6,769 nucleotides of DNA from Kiritimatiellia bacterium (GCA_007126175.1 SLBU01000023.1:1-6769), one strand, 5' to 3'; positions 1 through 6,538 are shown, counted from the stretch's first letter. Notes: generated by a model from the sequence alone, not told the origin. Translations and numbers: made by a program.

Positions 1-998
1 AAGGGGCGCACACGCGTTTCCACATACCCGCGATCCCCGTAGAACCCCTGAATTCGATCAGCCGCTTGATCCAGCGTCTGCAACGAGGCCTCCTGCCCCG
101 CTAGCGACTGCACCAGCCCTTCGATCGCGGCTGGCTCAAACAAGGTAACGCCTTCCACCGCAATCTCGCCCACGCGATACAAGGGCCCCTCGTCCACCAC
201 GACGCGCGCATAACGCCCACGCCGCAAATCACCGGTTTCAACCGCAACGGCCACATCAAGATAGCCCCGATCGAGATAAAAGCGCCGCACATTTGCATGC
301 ACTTCATCCAGTTCCGTCGGATCATATCGCTTTGCAACAATCCACCGCCAGGGATTCAAAGGATGTGGACGGCGTAACGCCTGGCGCATCTCCCACCGGG
401 AAAAGCTCGCATTCCCCTCGACCTTGACCCGGCGTACCGCCGCACGTGTGCCCTCATCGAGCTGGAACGTGAGCGTAACCGTGCCCCGGCGCTCATCCAC
501 TACCGTAAACCCCCAGGTCCCCGACACCTCCCGATAATGCCGCTTGCGATATTCATCCAGCACCCGCCGCAAGGCGACACCAGCGATCTGATCGTCAACC
601 AGTGCCCCCGCCTCCAAATCCAGCCAGTTTCGTACCCGCCGTTGGCTGAACGCATCCACCCCCTCGACCACCGGACGCCCCACCAATCGCATGCGCGGTT
701 GCACCTGAAACACAACATCCAACTCGTCTCCGGGGTGCGAAACCACCGACACATCTACCGCCGTAAACCGTCCGGTATCCAGCAAGTTTCGGACATCCCG
801 CGCCGCCAGATTCGCCTGAAATGGCTCCCCCGTCGCGGTCTGCGTATGTGCCAGCACATACTCGCGATCCACACGCCCCATCCCGCGCGGCTCCACTTGC
901 ACTGCCCGCACCAATGCCGCCTCCAGCAACGCCGGCAACAGCAACAACAAACAACTACCAACCCGAAAAAAACTAGGCATCCTCTGGCACGTCATCAT
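1..998 (-). CDS. bamA: BamA-like outer membrane protein assembly factor, N-terminal POTRA part (partial, runs off left edge)
   Basis: Visible are 332 codons of an Omp85-family protein; the C-terminal beta-barrel lies outside the window. In the family this protein sits in the outer membrane, and its periplasmic POTRA domains guide unfolded beta-barrel proteins into the membrane. A signal peptide is visible: Arg at residues 6 and 12, then a hydrophobic core rich in Leu at about 17-30. POTRA-like units follow at roughly 33-100, 102-182 and 186-272, and a fourth begins near 274 (YRVGEIAVEGV). Typical POTRA motifs are VKVEGN, FYLDRGYLDV, VVDEGPLYRVG and FYGDRGYVETRV. The first of two adjacent in-frame ATGs, at 998, is chosen because GGAG at 1005-1008 lies 6 nt upstream; the later in-frame ATG at 980 has AGAGG touching it and no spacer. 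The start lies inside dnaB (26-nt overlap), suggesting translational coupling. A TamA-like or other Omp85 paralogue is possible because the barrel is not visible. Confidence 0.85.
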   Translation of the reverse strand, partial: MMTCQRMPSFFRVGSCLLLLLPALLEAALVRAVQVEPRGMGRVDREYVLAHTQTATGEPFQANLAARDVRNLLDTGRFTAVDVSVVSHPGDELDVVFQVQPRMRLVGRPVVEGVDAFSQRRVRNWLDLEAGALVDDQIAGVALRRVLDEYRKRHYREVSGTWGFTVVDERRGTVTLTFQLDEGTRAAVRRVKVEGNASFSRWEMRQALRRPHPLNPWRWIVAKRYDPTELDEVHANVRRFYLDRGYLDVAVAVETGDLRRGRYARVVVDEGPLYRVGEIAVEGVTLFEPAAIEGLVQSLAGQEASLQTLDQAADRIQGFYGDRGYVETRVRP

Positions 999-2433
999 CT
1001 TGCGCTCCATTTTCAATGGGCCTCTGTGGCGGTTGATCTACCCCCATCGCCCGATCCCGGAACCGCGTAAAGCGATCCTCAAAATTCAATTCCACTTCCC
1101 CCGTCTGGCCATTACGATGCTTGGCCACATCGACAATGGCCAGCGTCTTGTCATCGCTTCGCTCCGAACCGGCATAATAGCAGGGGCGCCGCAGCATCAG
1201 AACCACATCCGCATCCTGCTCAATCGCACCGGAATCGCGCAAGTCCGAAAGCTTCGGTTTGCCTTCATTACCGGTGCGTTGTTCCGGCGCACGACTCAAC
1301 TGGCTCAACACAATAACCGGCACATGTAATTCCTTGGCCATGGCCTTCAGATTCGAGGAAATCGCCGATGTTTCCAATTGCCTTCCCTGGCGCGCATACT
1401 CCCGGCAATTGAGTAACTGCAGATAGTCGATCACGATCAATTCAATATCGTGCTTCTTCTTCATCCGCCGCGCCCGGGCGCGCAGCTCCATCACATCGAG
1501 ACCACCCGTATCGTCCATGTAAATCGGGGCCTTCTGCAAAATCGAGGCCGCCTGCACAAGGCGCCGGTGAAAATCCGCCGAAACAAAACCACGCTGCAAA
1601 CTGTCGCCCGGTATCTCAGCGCGGCAACACAGCATGCGCTGCACCAACGAGGAATAGTTCATTTCCAAACTGAAAATACCAACCGGACGGGCTTTATTGT
1701 CGGGATCCAGCGTGCCCAGCGACACATGTTCGGCAATATTCATGGCCAAGGACGTCTTGCCCATCGAGGGCCGCGCCGCCAGCACAATCATTTCACCGCC
1801 GCGCAAACCGACCAAGAATTTGTCCAGATTATGAAAGCCGGTGGAAATTGCGGTCCCGACCCCTTTACGTGTCAGGAATACCTTCTCGACATGTTCCATG
1901 ACTTCGGTCACGGCATCGAACCAATGTGTTACCGCACCATGCTGGTTTTCAGTGATATTAAGAAAATTCTGCTCAACCTGACTCAGCAGCGTGTCGGCTT
2001 GGCTGTCGGGATTGAAACATTCATTCTCGGCCTTGCGGGCACAAGCGATAATCATACGCAAGAGATATTTCTCGCGTACGATATTCAGATAATGGGGCGC
2101 ATGAGCCGTCGTGATGGTTGCATCAACGAGCTGCAGAAGGTAGTCCGCCCCGCCCATGCGATCCAACAAGGCATGACTGCTGAGATATTCCCGCAGCGTA
2201 ACAGTATCCACAGCACGGCCGCTGCTGTGCAATGCCAGCATCGCAGCATAAATCACCTGATGCGCCGGCGTGTAGAACGACTCCGGGCTGACCTGGCTCT
2301 CAATCGCCAGATCCATGATCCCGGCGGCGTCCAGCAAGATCGACCCCAGCACCCCCTGTTCTGCCTCGAGGCTAAAAGGGGGAACACGGCCGCGCGCTAC
2401 CTCAGTCTGTACCGCGTCCGTGTCGCGGACCAT
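973..2433 (-). CDS. dnaB: Replicative DNA helicase DnaB
   Basis: This is the hexameric, ATP-driven helicase that unwinds DNA at the replication fork and works with primase. The product is 486 aa, about the normal family length. The N-terminal DnaB domain covers about 17-120 (PPFSLEAEQGVLGSILLD), a linker follows, and the RecA-like C-terminal domain covers about 190-465. Walker A is ARPSMGKT at 220-227 with Lys226 and Thr227. The FSLEM motif at 254-258 carries the probable catalytic Glu257. Walker B is LIVIDYLQL at 332-340 with Asp336, followed by the SQLSR motif at 377-381. DLRDSGAIEQDADV is at 397-410, and KHRNGQTG at 438-445 carries the probable arginine finger Arg440. No intein interrupts it, although this gene hosts inteins in some bacteria. 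The tail is acidic (QDDDVPEDA). The ATG start lies 5 nt after the rplI stop, and its Shine-Dalgarno GAGGAG falls within the last rplI codons, 8 nt upstream. Confidence 0.98.
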   Translation of the reverse strand: MVRDTDAVQTEVARGRVPPFSLEAEQGVLGSILLDAAGIMDLAIESQVSPESFYTPAHQVIYAAMLALHSSGRAVDTVTLREYLSSHALLDRMGGADYLLQLVDATITTAHAPHYLNIVREKYLLRMIIACARKAENECFNPDSQADTLLSQVEQNFLNITENQHGAVTHWFDAVTEVMEHVEKVFLTRKGVGTAISTGFHNLDKFLVGLRGGEMIVLAARPSMGKTSLAMNIAEHVSLGTLDPDNKARPVGIFSLEMNYSSLVQRMLCCRAEIPGDSLQRGFVSADFHRRLVQAASILQKAPIYMDDTGGLDVMELRARARRMKKKHDIELIVIDYLQLLNCREYARQGRQLETSAISSNLKAMAKELHVPVIVLSQLSRAPEQRTGNEGKPKLSDLRDSGAIEQDADVVLMLRRPCYYAGSERSDDKTLAIVDVAKHRNGQTGEVELNFEDRFTRFRDRAMGVDQPPQRPIENGAQDDDVPEDA

Positions 2434-2438
2434 AAGCC

Positions 2439-2888
2439 CTACTCCTCGACAACCCAGGCCTTGATCGTCGCTTCCGACCCTGCTGCCAAGCTGATTTTTA
2501 CTTCGTAAACCCCCAGCTCCTTGATCGGCTCAGCAATCTCCACAGCTTGCTTATCAACCGCAAACCCCTGCGCCGCAAGTGCTGCCACAATCTCAGGCGC
2601 ACCCACCGAACCATACAAATGTTCCCCGTCGGTGGTTTTCACAGCCAACGTAACCGAAACCCCCGCCAAACGCTGCGCCAATGCTGCAGACTCCGCTGCC
2701 AGCGCCTTATCGGCTTCTTCTCGCTCGCTCTGTAGCTTTTCTAGCCGCCGATGGGCCGCAGGTGTCACCAACTCCGCCAGACGGCGCGGCAACAGGTAAT
2801 TGCGGGCATATCCATTCGCCACGCTCACAACAGCCCCTTCCGTTCCCAGGTCGGGTATCGTTTGCATCAACATCACTTCGATCGCCAT
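2439..2888 (-). CDS. rplI: 50S ribosomal protein L9
   Basis: This is a large-subunit protein that binds 23S rRNA near the base of the L1 stalk, with an elongated two-domain shape. The product is 149 aa, the usual length. The N-terminal domain shows the family signature in GYARNYLLPRRLAELVT (about 26-42), within MQTIPDLGTEGAVVSVANGYARN. A charged helical linker covers about 46-75 (RRLEKLQSEREEADKALAAE). The C-terminal domain carries LYGSVGAPEIVAAL, VEIAEPIKELGVYEV and a final beta strand ending KAWVVEE. The ATG at 2888 is preceded by AGGGAGGG with an 8-nt spacer, a strong ribosome binding site in the 15-nt gap after rpsR. The end of the gene supplies the ribosome binding site for dnaB. The neighbourhood (rpsF-ssb-rpsR-rplI-dnaB) is the classic bacterial arrangement. 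Confidence 0.97.
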   Translation of the reverse strand: MAIEVMLMQTIPDLGTEGAVVSVANGYARNYLLPRRLAELVTPAAHRRLEKLQSEREEADKALAAESAALAQRLAGVSVTLAVKTTDGEHLYGSVGAPEIVAALAAQGFAVDKQAVEIAEPIKELGVYEVKISLAAGSEATIKAWVVEE

Positions 2889-2903
2889 AACTAGGTCCCT
2901 CCC

Positions 2904-3152
2904 TTACGCCATCGTAGCGATATTGCGCGCACGCCGTACCGCACGCTTGATCCGGCGCTGCTGCTTCGGTGTTGCTCCCGTCAAACGAGCCGGCAATATC
3001 TTGCCGTAATCCGTCACGAAACGTCCGAGCAATTCATAATCACGACTCTCAATGGTCTTGATCCCATCCAGACTGCGACGCGGCTTTGCCACCGTTCGGT
3101 CACTCCGGGGACCCCGACGACGTCCCCCCGATCCACTTTCCTCTCTTGCCAT
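2904..3152 (-). CDS. rpsR: 30S ribosomal protein S18
   Basis: This small-subunit protein binds 16S rRNA in the platform as a partner of S6, whose gene lies two places upstream. From the ATG at 3152 the product is 82 aa. The N-terminus is basic and Gly/Arg-rich (ESGSGGRRRGPRSDRT) with no Cys, so it is of the zinc-free type. The conserved core follows: SRDYELLGRFVTDYGKILPA, then RLTGATPKQQRRIKRAVRRA. A GTG in the same frame at 3161 would add three residues. The ATG is preferred because AAGGTG ends 6 nt upstream of it, and that sequence overlaps the GTG itself. A 60-nt gap separates the extended GTG start from the ssb stop (69 nt from the ATG); this is the largest gap inside the operon, and no convincing hairpin was seen there. 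Confidence 0.95.
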   Translation of the reverse strand: MAREESGSGGRRRGPRSDRTVAKPRRSLDGIKTIESRDYELLGRFVTDYGKILPARLTGATPKQQRRIKRAVRRARNIATMA

Positions 3153-3221
3153 AACTATCACCTTTTCTGCATTATCCTTTTCATGTCGGCCGTACCACTT
3201 CGCCGACGTTCCCCACCTCGC

Positions 3222-3701
3222 CTAAAACGGCAGATCATCCTCATCCCCATCGGTCCCATTCAAGGCCTCTTGCAGCGGTGCACTCGACGAGGCAACGCCC
3301 TGCGGCGCAGTGCCCCCCGACGTGTCGCCCGCGGCATCTCCCCCGGAACCACTATCCTGGAAACTGGCCCCACGCGGCGCCCCCAGAAACTGCACACGCT
3401 CACCAACAACCGACAAACGGCTCTGCTTCTGCCCATCCTTTTCCCACTCGTCGTATTTCAGACGCCCCTCCACAAAGACCGGCGAGCCCTTCTTTAAATA
3501 CTGGGCACAGTTCTCGGCTTGACGCGACCAAACCGTAACCCGCACAAAGCACGTTTCATCCTTCAATTGGCCATCCGATCCCTTGAAGCTGCGGTTCACC
3601 GCCAGCCCTAGATCCGCGACCGCAGTGCCCGATGGCGTATAGCGCACCTCCGGATCTCGCGTCAAATTGCCCAGCAACATCACTTTATTGAAGTCGGCCA
3701 T
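3222..3701 (-). CDS. ssb: Single-stranded DNA-binding protein
   Basis: The protein coats single-stranded DNA during replication, repair and recombination and recruits partner proteins through its C-terminal tip. The product is 159 aa, a normal length. The OB-fold covers about 1-108: it starts MADFNKVMLLGNLTRDPEVR, continues with YTPSGTAVADLGLAVNR and CFVRVTVWSRQAENCAQYL, and ends near VVGERVQFLG. A low-complexity linker rich in Gly, Ser and Ala (about 109-150) leads to the acidic tip DGDEDDLPF, which ends in the canonical DDLPF partner-binding motif. The ATG at 3701 is preceded by GGAGG with a 7-nt spacer. It lies between rpsF and rpsR, as in many bacteria, and in the same operon as dnaB, its partner at the replication fork. 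Confidence 0.98.
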   Translation of the reverse strand: MADFNKVMLLGNLTRDPEVRYTPSGTAVADLGLAVNRSFKGSDGQLKDETCFVRVTVWSRQAENCAQYLKKGSPVFVEGRLKYDEWEKDGQKQSRLSVVGERVQFLGAPRGASFQDSGSGGDAAGDTSGGTAPQGVASSSAPLQEALNGTDGDEDDLPF

Positions 3702-3722
3702 GTTACGTCCTCCGTTGCAACC

Positions 3723-4049
3723 TCAATCCTCGCTCGCAGGCTCCCGAACCCACGCCAGGCTCTGGTCGTCCCCAACCGTAATCTGTGCACGCACCAGCGT
3801 TTCGTTAAGCTTCAAGCGGCGGCGTAAGGCATCGATCTGCCCGCCATCCATCTCAAAAACCATCCGCACATAGACCCCCGCACGCATTTTCTTGATCGGG
3901 CGGGCAAACGTACGCCGACCAATCTTGAGAGAACCGAGGATTTTCGCCCCAAAACGCTCCAGGTCTGCGACAACCGTTCCGCGCGCTTCCTCGATTTCCT
4001 GATCCTGTAACTGCTCGGGAAACACAAACAATCCTTCGTATGTCGTCAA
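3723..4049 (-). CDS. rpsF: 30S ribosomal protein S6 (TTG start)
   Basis: This small-subunit protein binds the 16S rRNA platform as a heterodimer with S18, encoded two genes downstream. The product is 108 aa. The ferredoxin-like fold is recognisable: first strand TTYEGLFVFPEQL, a helix (DQEIEEARGTVVADLERFGA), then KILGSLKIGRRTFARPIKKM carrying the family's RxFAxPIxK-type signature, a strand with GVYVRMVFEMDG, and the final helix and strand (IDALRRRLKLNETLVRAQIT). The start codon is TTG at 4049. It is supported because no ATG or GTG lies near the N-terminus, homology begins at residue 3, and GGAG sits 8 nt upstream. The TTG overlaps the pth stop as TTGA (4-nt overlap), which suggests translational coupling. 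Confidence 0.95.
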   Translation of the reverse strand: MTTYEGLFVFPEQLQDQEIEEARGTVVADLERFGAKILGSLKIGRRTFARPIKKMRAGVYVRMVFEMDGGQIDALRRRLKLNETLVRAQITVGDDQSLAWVREPASED

Positions 4050-4642
4050 CTTTCCATCTCCTGCTCTTGCGCTACTGCCTGATTGTAGCAGTTCATCGCG
4101 CGTTCTGTTCCTTCTGTCACGATCATGGTCACTGCATCAGTTGCACGTGCAACCATATCCACCACCACGGCAACGTCCTCTTTACTAAACGGCTGCAACA
4201 CATGCGAGATCATATCCCCTCGCGTTGCATCACGCCCGATTCCCATTCGAACCCGTACAAAATCTTCCCCGCCCACATGCTGGATGACAGAGCGCAACCC
4301 ATTGTGCCCACCACTGCCACCACGCGCCCGGATACGAATGCGCCCGATAGGCAAATCGGCATCATCTACCACCACAATCAAATCCTGCGTGTTTTCCTTA
4401 TAATACCGCAACCACCCGCCGATCGCCTCGCCACTCGCATTCATGAACGTCGCCGGCTTCATCAACGTCACCCGCCGATCGCCAAGCCTCACCTCTGCCA
4501 GCCAAGCCCGAAACGCGCTTTGCTCCCGAAACACCACACCCGCCCGTGCTGCCAGGGCATCCCCCACGGCAAACCCGACATTGTGCGGTGTATCCTTGTA
4601 TTTCGCACCCGGATTACCTAACCCAGCAACCAGCATAGCCAA
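4046..4642 (-). CDS. pth: Peptidyl-tRNA hydrolase
   Basis: This enzyme cleaves peptidyl-tRNA that has dropped off the ribosome, returning free tRNA and peptide in the cytoplasm. The product is 198 aa, normal for the bacterial Pth family. The active-site pieces are visible: GLGNPGAKY with Asn10, TPHNVGF with the catalytic His20, KPATFMNASG with Met67 and Asn68, VVVDDADLP with Asp93, and GGHNGLRS with His113 and Asn114. The G(x)RVRMGIGR segment around 130-138 is also typical. Two starts are possible. The TTG at 4642 has AAGG 6 nt upstream, whereas the ATG at 4636 (two codons in) has AAGG at a long 12-nt distance. The TTG is preferred on spacing, but either gives an intact fold. The gene lies 12 nt after rplY on the TTG choice and overlaps rpsF by 4 nt. 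Confidence 0.96.
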   Translation of the reverse strand: MAMLVAGLGNPGAKYKDTPHNVGFAVGDALAARAGVVFREQSAFRAWLAEVRLGDRRVTLMKPATFMNASGEAIGGWLRYYKENTQDLIVVVDDADLPIGRIRIRARGGSGGHNGLRSVIQHVGGEDFVRVRMGIGRDATRGDMISHVLQPFSKEDVAVVVDMVARATDAVTMIVTEGTERAMNCYNQAVAQEQEMES

Positions 4643-4654
4643 CCGTTACCTTCG

Positions 4655-5278
4655 CTACTTCTGCTCTTCTTTCTCTGCACCCGCAGCCGCTTCACCCTCC
4701 TCCGACTCAGCCTTCTCGATCTTCGGCTGGGCAATCGTGAGTAACACCTCCTCGGGATCACCAATCAAGGTCAGCCCCGCAGGCATCACCAGCTCCCCCG
4801 CCGTCACAATATCCCCGATTTGCAGGGCACTCACATCCACAGGAATTTCCTCGACCACATCGCCCGGCAAACACTCAACCTCAACCTCATCGATCACCAG
4901 CTCGAGCACGCCGCCCACTTTCAGACCGGGTGCCTCGCCAATCAACTTCAAGGGCAACTTCAGACTGATCGGCTTGTCCATCGAAACCGTAACCAGATCC
5001 GCATGCAGGATATGCCCATAGCGCACTTCGTGCTGCACATCCTTGACGAGCACTTTGCCCGCAGCCTCACCGTCCACGACCAAATCCAGAATCTGATGCT
5101 CACCATGCCGCTTGAGCATCAAGGCAAAAGCGTGCGCATTGACTTGCAGCGCATCATTACGACCTTCTCCGTAAACAATAATAGGCACCTTGCCCGTGGC
5201 ACGTACCCGACGCGCCTCGCCCGAACCAGCCGTCTGCCGACGCTCTGCTTGTAAAACAATACTATCAACTGTTCCCAT
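4655..5278 (-). CDS. rplY: 50S ribosomal protein L25, long Ctc/TL5 form
   Basis: The protein binds 5S rRNA in the large subunit. At 207 aa this is the long two-domain form known as Ctc or TL5, not the roughly 95-residue E. coli type. The N-terminal 5S rRNA-binding domain covers about 1-95 (GSGEARRVRATGKVPIIVYG, VLVKDVQHEVRYGHILHADL). The C-terminal domain covers about 96-185 (KPISLKLPLKLIGEAPGLKV, GGVLELVIDEVEVECLPGDV, VDVSALQIGD). An acidic, Ala/Glu-rich tail ends the protein. The ATG at 5278 is preceded by GGGGAG with a 4-nt spacer. It starts 10 nt after the prs stop, so the two are very probably on one transcript. The prs-rplY-pth order is a common bacterial arrangement. Confidence 0.97.
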   Translation of the reverse strand: MGTVDSIVLQAERRQTAGSGEARRVRATGKVPIIVYGEGRNDALQVNAHAFALMLKRHGEHQILDLVVDGEAAGKVLVKDVQHEVRYGHILHADLVTVSMDKPISLKLPLKLIGEAPGLKVGGVLELVIDEVEVECLPGDVVEEIPVDVSALQIGDIVTAGELVMPAGLTLIGDPEEVLLTIAQPKIEKAESEEGEAAAGAEKEEQK

Positions 5279-5288
5279 CGAACTCCCC

Positions 5289-6218
5289 TCACTCTCTAAA
5301 CAAGGTCGTTACCGACCGATTCTCATGGATCCGCAATATCGCCTCACCTAAAAGGTCGGCAACCGATAAAACCGTTATCGGGTAATCTCCGGCATCCACC
5401 CGCAGCGGCACGGAATCCGTGATCACCAGCTCCTGGATCGGCGAGGCCCGTAACCGGGAAAGCCCTTTCTCCGTCAGTGTGGCATGACTCACCGCCCCGT
5501 ACACAGCCGAAGCTCCCTGCTTCCGCAATAATTCCGCTGCCGAACAAAGCGTACCTGCCGTTGTCGTCATGTCGTCTATCATAATTGCCGTGCATCCGTC
5601 AACACTGCCAACAAGCGTATAGGCCTCGACTTCCTCCGCCCCGATCCGCTGCTTCGCTACTACCGCCAAACCACAGCCGAGACTTTGGGCATAGGCATAG
5701 GCCGCTTTGACACCCCCCGTATCCGGCGCAACCACCACCATATCTTTCAATTTCAGCGACTTAATATACTGCACCATAACAGGAAATGCATACAAATGAT
5801 CCACCGGAATATCAAAAAATCCTTGAATTTGCTGGGCGTGCAGGTCCAGTGTCAGGATGCGATCCACGCCTGCCGCCACCAGCAGATTGGCAACCAATTT
5901 TGCTGTAATCGGAACACGTGGCTGATCCTTGCGATCTTGCCGGGCATACCCGAAATACGGCAACACCGCCGTAATGCGCTCGGCGGATGCACGCCGTGCC
6001 GCATCAATAATGATCAAAAGCTCCATCAGGCTCTCGTTCGGGGGGAAACACAAGGATTGCACGACAAACACATCCTTGCCGCGGATGTTATCGTCGATCT
6101 TCACGAAAATCTCCCCATCCGGGAAACGCCGTATGTCGATCTTGCCCAACGGCATACCGATGTATTCGGAAATACGTAAAGACAAGGCCCGGTGTGCGGT
6201 TCCTGAGAATATCTTCAT
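5289..6218 (-). CDS. prs: Ribose-phosphate pyrophosphokinase (PRPP synthetase)
   Basis: The enzyme transfers pyrophosphate from ATP to ribose 5-phosphate to make PRPP, the precursor for nucleotides, histidine, tryptophan and NAD. The product is 309 aa, the usual class I length. Motifs in order are MKIFSGTAHRALSLRIS at the N-terminus, RFPDGEIFVKI (31-41), the ATP-binding loop YFGYARQDRKDQPRVPITAK (88-107), the signature LDLHAQQIQGFF (124-135), KQR (189-191) for the catalytic Lys and Arg, and the PRPP-binding loop IDDMTTTAGTL (214-224). Where many homologues have GGVxRAR, this one reads GGVKAAYAYA (168-177), losing both Arg residues; this may be a subfamily trait. The start at 6218 matches the family N-terminus, although its ribosome binding site is weak. 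An in-frame ATG at 6251 would add 11 unconserved residues. It lies 59 nt downstream of tRNA-Gln. Confidence 0.96.
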   Translation of the reverse strand: MKIFSGTAHRALSLRISEYIGMPLGKIDIRRFPDGEIFVKIDDNIRGKDVFVVQSLCFPPNESLMELLIIIDAARRASAERITAVLPYFGYARQDRKDQPRVPITAKLVANLLVAAGVDRILTLDLHAQQIQGFFDIPVDHLYAFPVMVQYIKSLKLKDMVVVAPDTGGVKAAYAYAQSLGCGLAVVAKQRIGAEEVEAYTLVGSVDGCTAIMIDDMTTTAGTLCSAAELLRKQGASAVYGAVSHATLTEKGLSRLRASPIQELVITDSVPLRVDAGDYPITVLSVADLLGEAILRIHENRSVTTLFRE

Positions 6219-6277
6219 CTTTTCACTTACTATCGACCCCGTGCTATCCATAAACTTAACAGCCCCATCCTGCTCAG

Positions 6278-6351
6278 TGGTTGCCCGACCTGGGATCGAA
6301 CCAGGACTAAGGGCTTCAAAGGCCCGTGTGCTACCATTACACCATCGGGCA
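6278..6351 (-). tRNA. tRNA-Gln (anticodon UUG)
   Basis: The 74-nt gene on the minus strand folds into a full cloverleaf. The acceptor stem TGCCCGA pairs with TCGGGCA over all 7 bp, followed by discriminator A and an encoded CCA end. The D arm is GTGTAATGGTAGCAC. The anticodon stem GGGC/GCCC has an unpaired outer C/U position and encloses the loop CTTTGAA, giving anticodon UUG (6317-6319), which reads CAA and wobble CAG for glutamine. The T arm is CCTGG-TTCGATC-CCAGG, sharing its form with other bacterial tRNAs. The U1:A72 pair and the CTTTGAA loop are typical of glutamine tRNAs. It lies just upstream of prs in the same orientation with no terminator between, so it is probably cut out of the operon transcript. 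Confidence 0.95.
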
Positions 6352-6363
6352 GTGCAACTGCCG

Positions 6364-6423
6364 CTACACTGCGATCACTACCCTCGCTATCAAAAGAAAG
6401 AATAGCACTTGCAATTTCATCAT
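6364..6423 (-). other. Possible 19-codon hydrophobic leader ORF
   Basis: Between the predicted operon promoter and tRNA-Gln, an ATG-ATG start opens a 19-residue frame that ends in TAG. The peptide starts MMKLQ, continues with VLFFLLIARVVIAV and is almost wholly hydrophobic, like a signal peptide or a single membrane segment. There is no good ribosome binding site. The predicted transcription start (near 6427) would leave only a few bases ahead of the first ATG, so translation would have to be leaderless. It may be chance. I do not recognise it and assign no function. Confidence 0.15.
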
Positions 6424-6433
6424 CGAAACCGTG

Positions 6434-6463
6434 ATTCTTATGCTGCCGGACCGATGATGTCAA
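6434..6463 (-). promoter_or_regulatory. Predicted sigma-70-type promoter for tRNA-Gln/prs operon
   Basis: On the minus strand the -35 box at 6458-6463 is a perfect TTGACA. An 18-nt spacer leads to AAGAAT at 6434-6439 (4 of 6 matches to TATAAT); with a 17-nt spacer the -10 would read TAAGAA, a poorer match. Transcription would start near 6427, about 75 nt before the tRNA. It is the best candidate I find for driving the whole block, and it sits directly after a strong terminator that would insulate it from upstream transcription. Confidence 0.55.
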
Positions 6464-6481
6464 GAACCTTGCACCACGCAC

Positions 6482-6538
6482 CAGCAAAAAAAACGCACGT
6501 CCCCGGTCCTTCGCCTCGGGCGCTGCGTTTTTTTGCTG
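6482..6538. terminator. Strong hairpin terminator, probably bidirectional
   Basis: The left arm CAGC-A8-CGCA (6482-6497) is complementary to the right arm TGCG-T7-GCTG (6524-6538), with one bulged base. An inner GC-rich part continues the stem, with CCCG at 6504-6507 pairing with CGGG at 6517-6520. The A-run and T-run flank the GC core, so either strand yields a hairpin followed by a U tract, the form of a bidirectional Rho-independent terminator. The minus-strand version has eight U. It lies between two divergent units, so what it terminates is not obvious. Confidence 0.75.

Noticed and set aside
595..961. Two Gly-rich or Cys-rich minus-strand frames at the N-terminal end of the bamA-like gene
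   Set aside because: They are out of frame with the continuous POTRA-encoding reading frame, which opens at 998 and runs to the window edge.
1450..2508. A 352-codon plus-strand open frame opposite dnaB
   Set aside because: It is antisense to a clear, motif-complete dnaB. Its translation is His/Gln/Arg-rich with no recognisable domain, as expected for a shadow frame in GC-rich DNA.
3153..3221. The largest gap inside the operon, between ssb and rpsR, checked for a terminator or promoter
   Set aside because: No convincing hairpin with a U tract and no paired -35/-10 boxes were seen; only the rpsR ribosome binding site is evident.
4040..4621. A 193-codon plus-strand open frame opposite pth
   Set aside because: It is the shadow of pth, whose catalytic residues are all present on the minus strand; the plus-strand protein has no recognisable features.
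6386..6414. Minus-strand TTGCAA / GATAGC pair with 17-nt spacing as an alternative tRNA promoter
   Set aside because: The -10 matches only 3 of 6 consensus bases. The upstream TTGACA promoter is clearly better.
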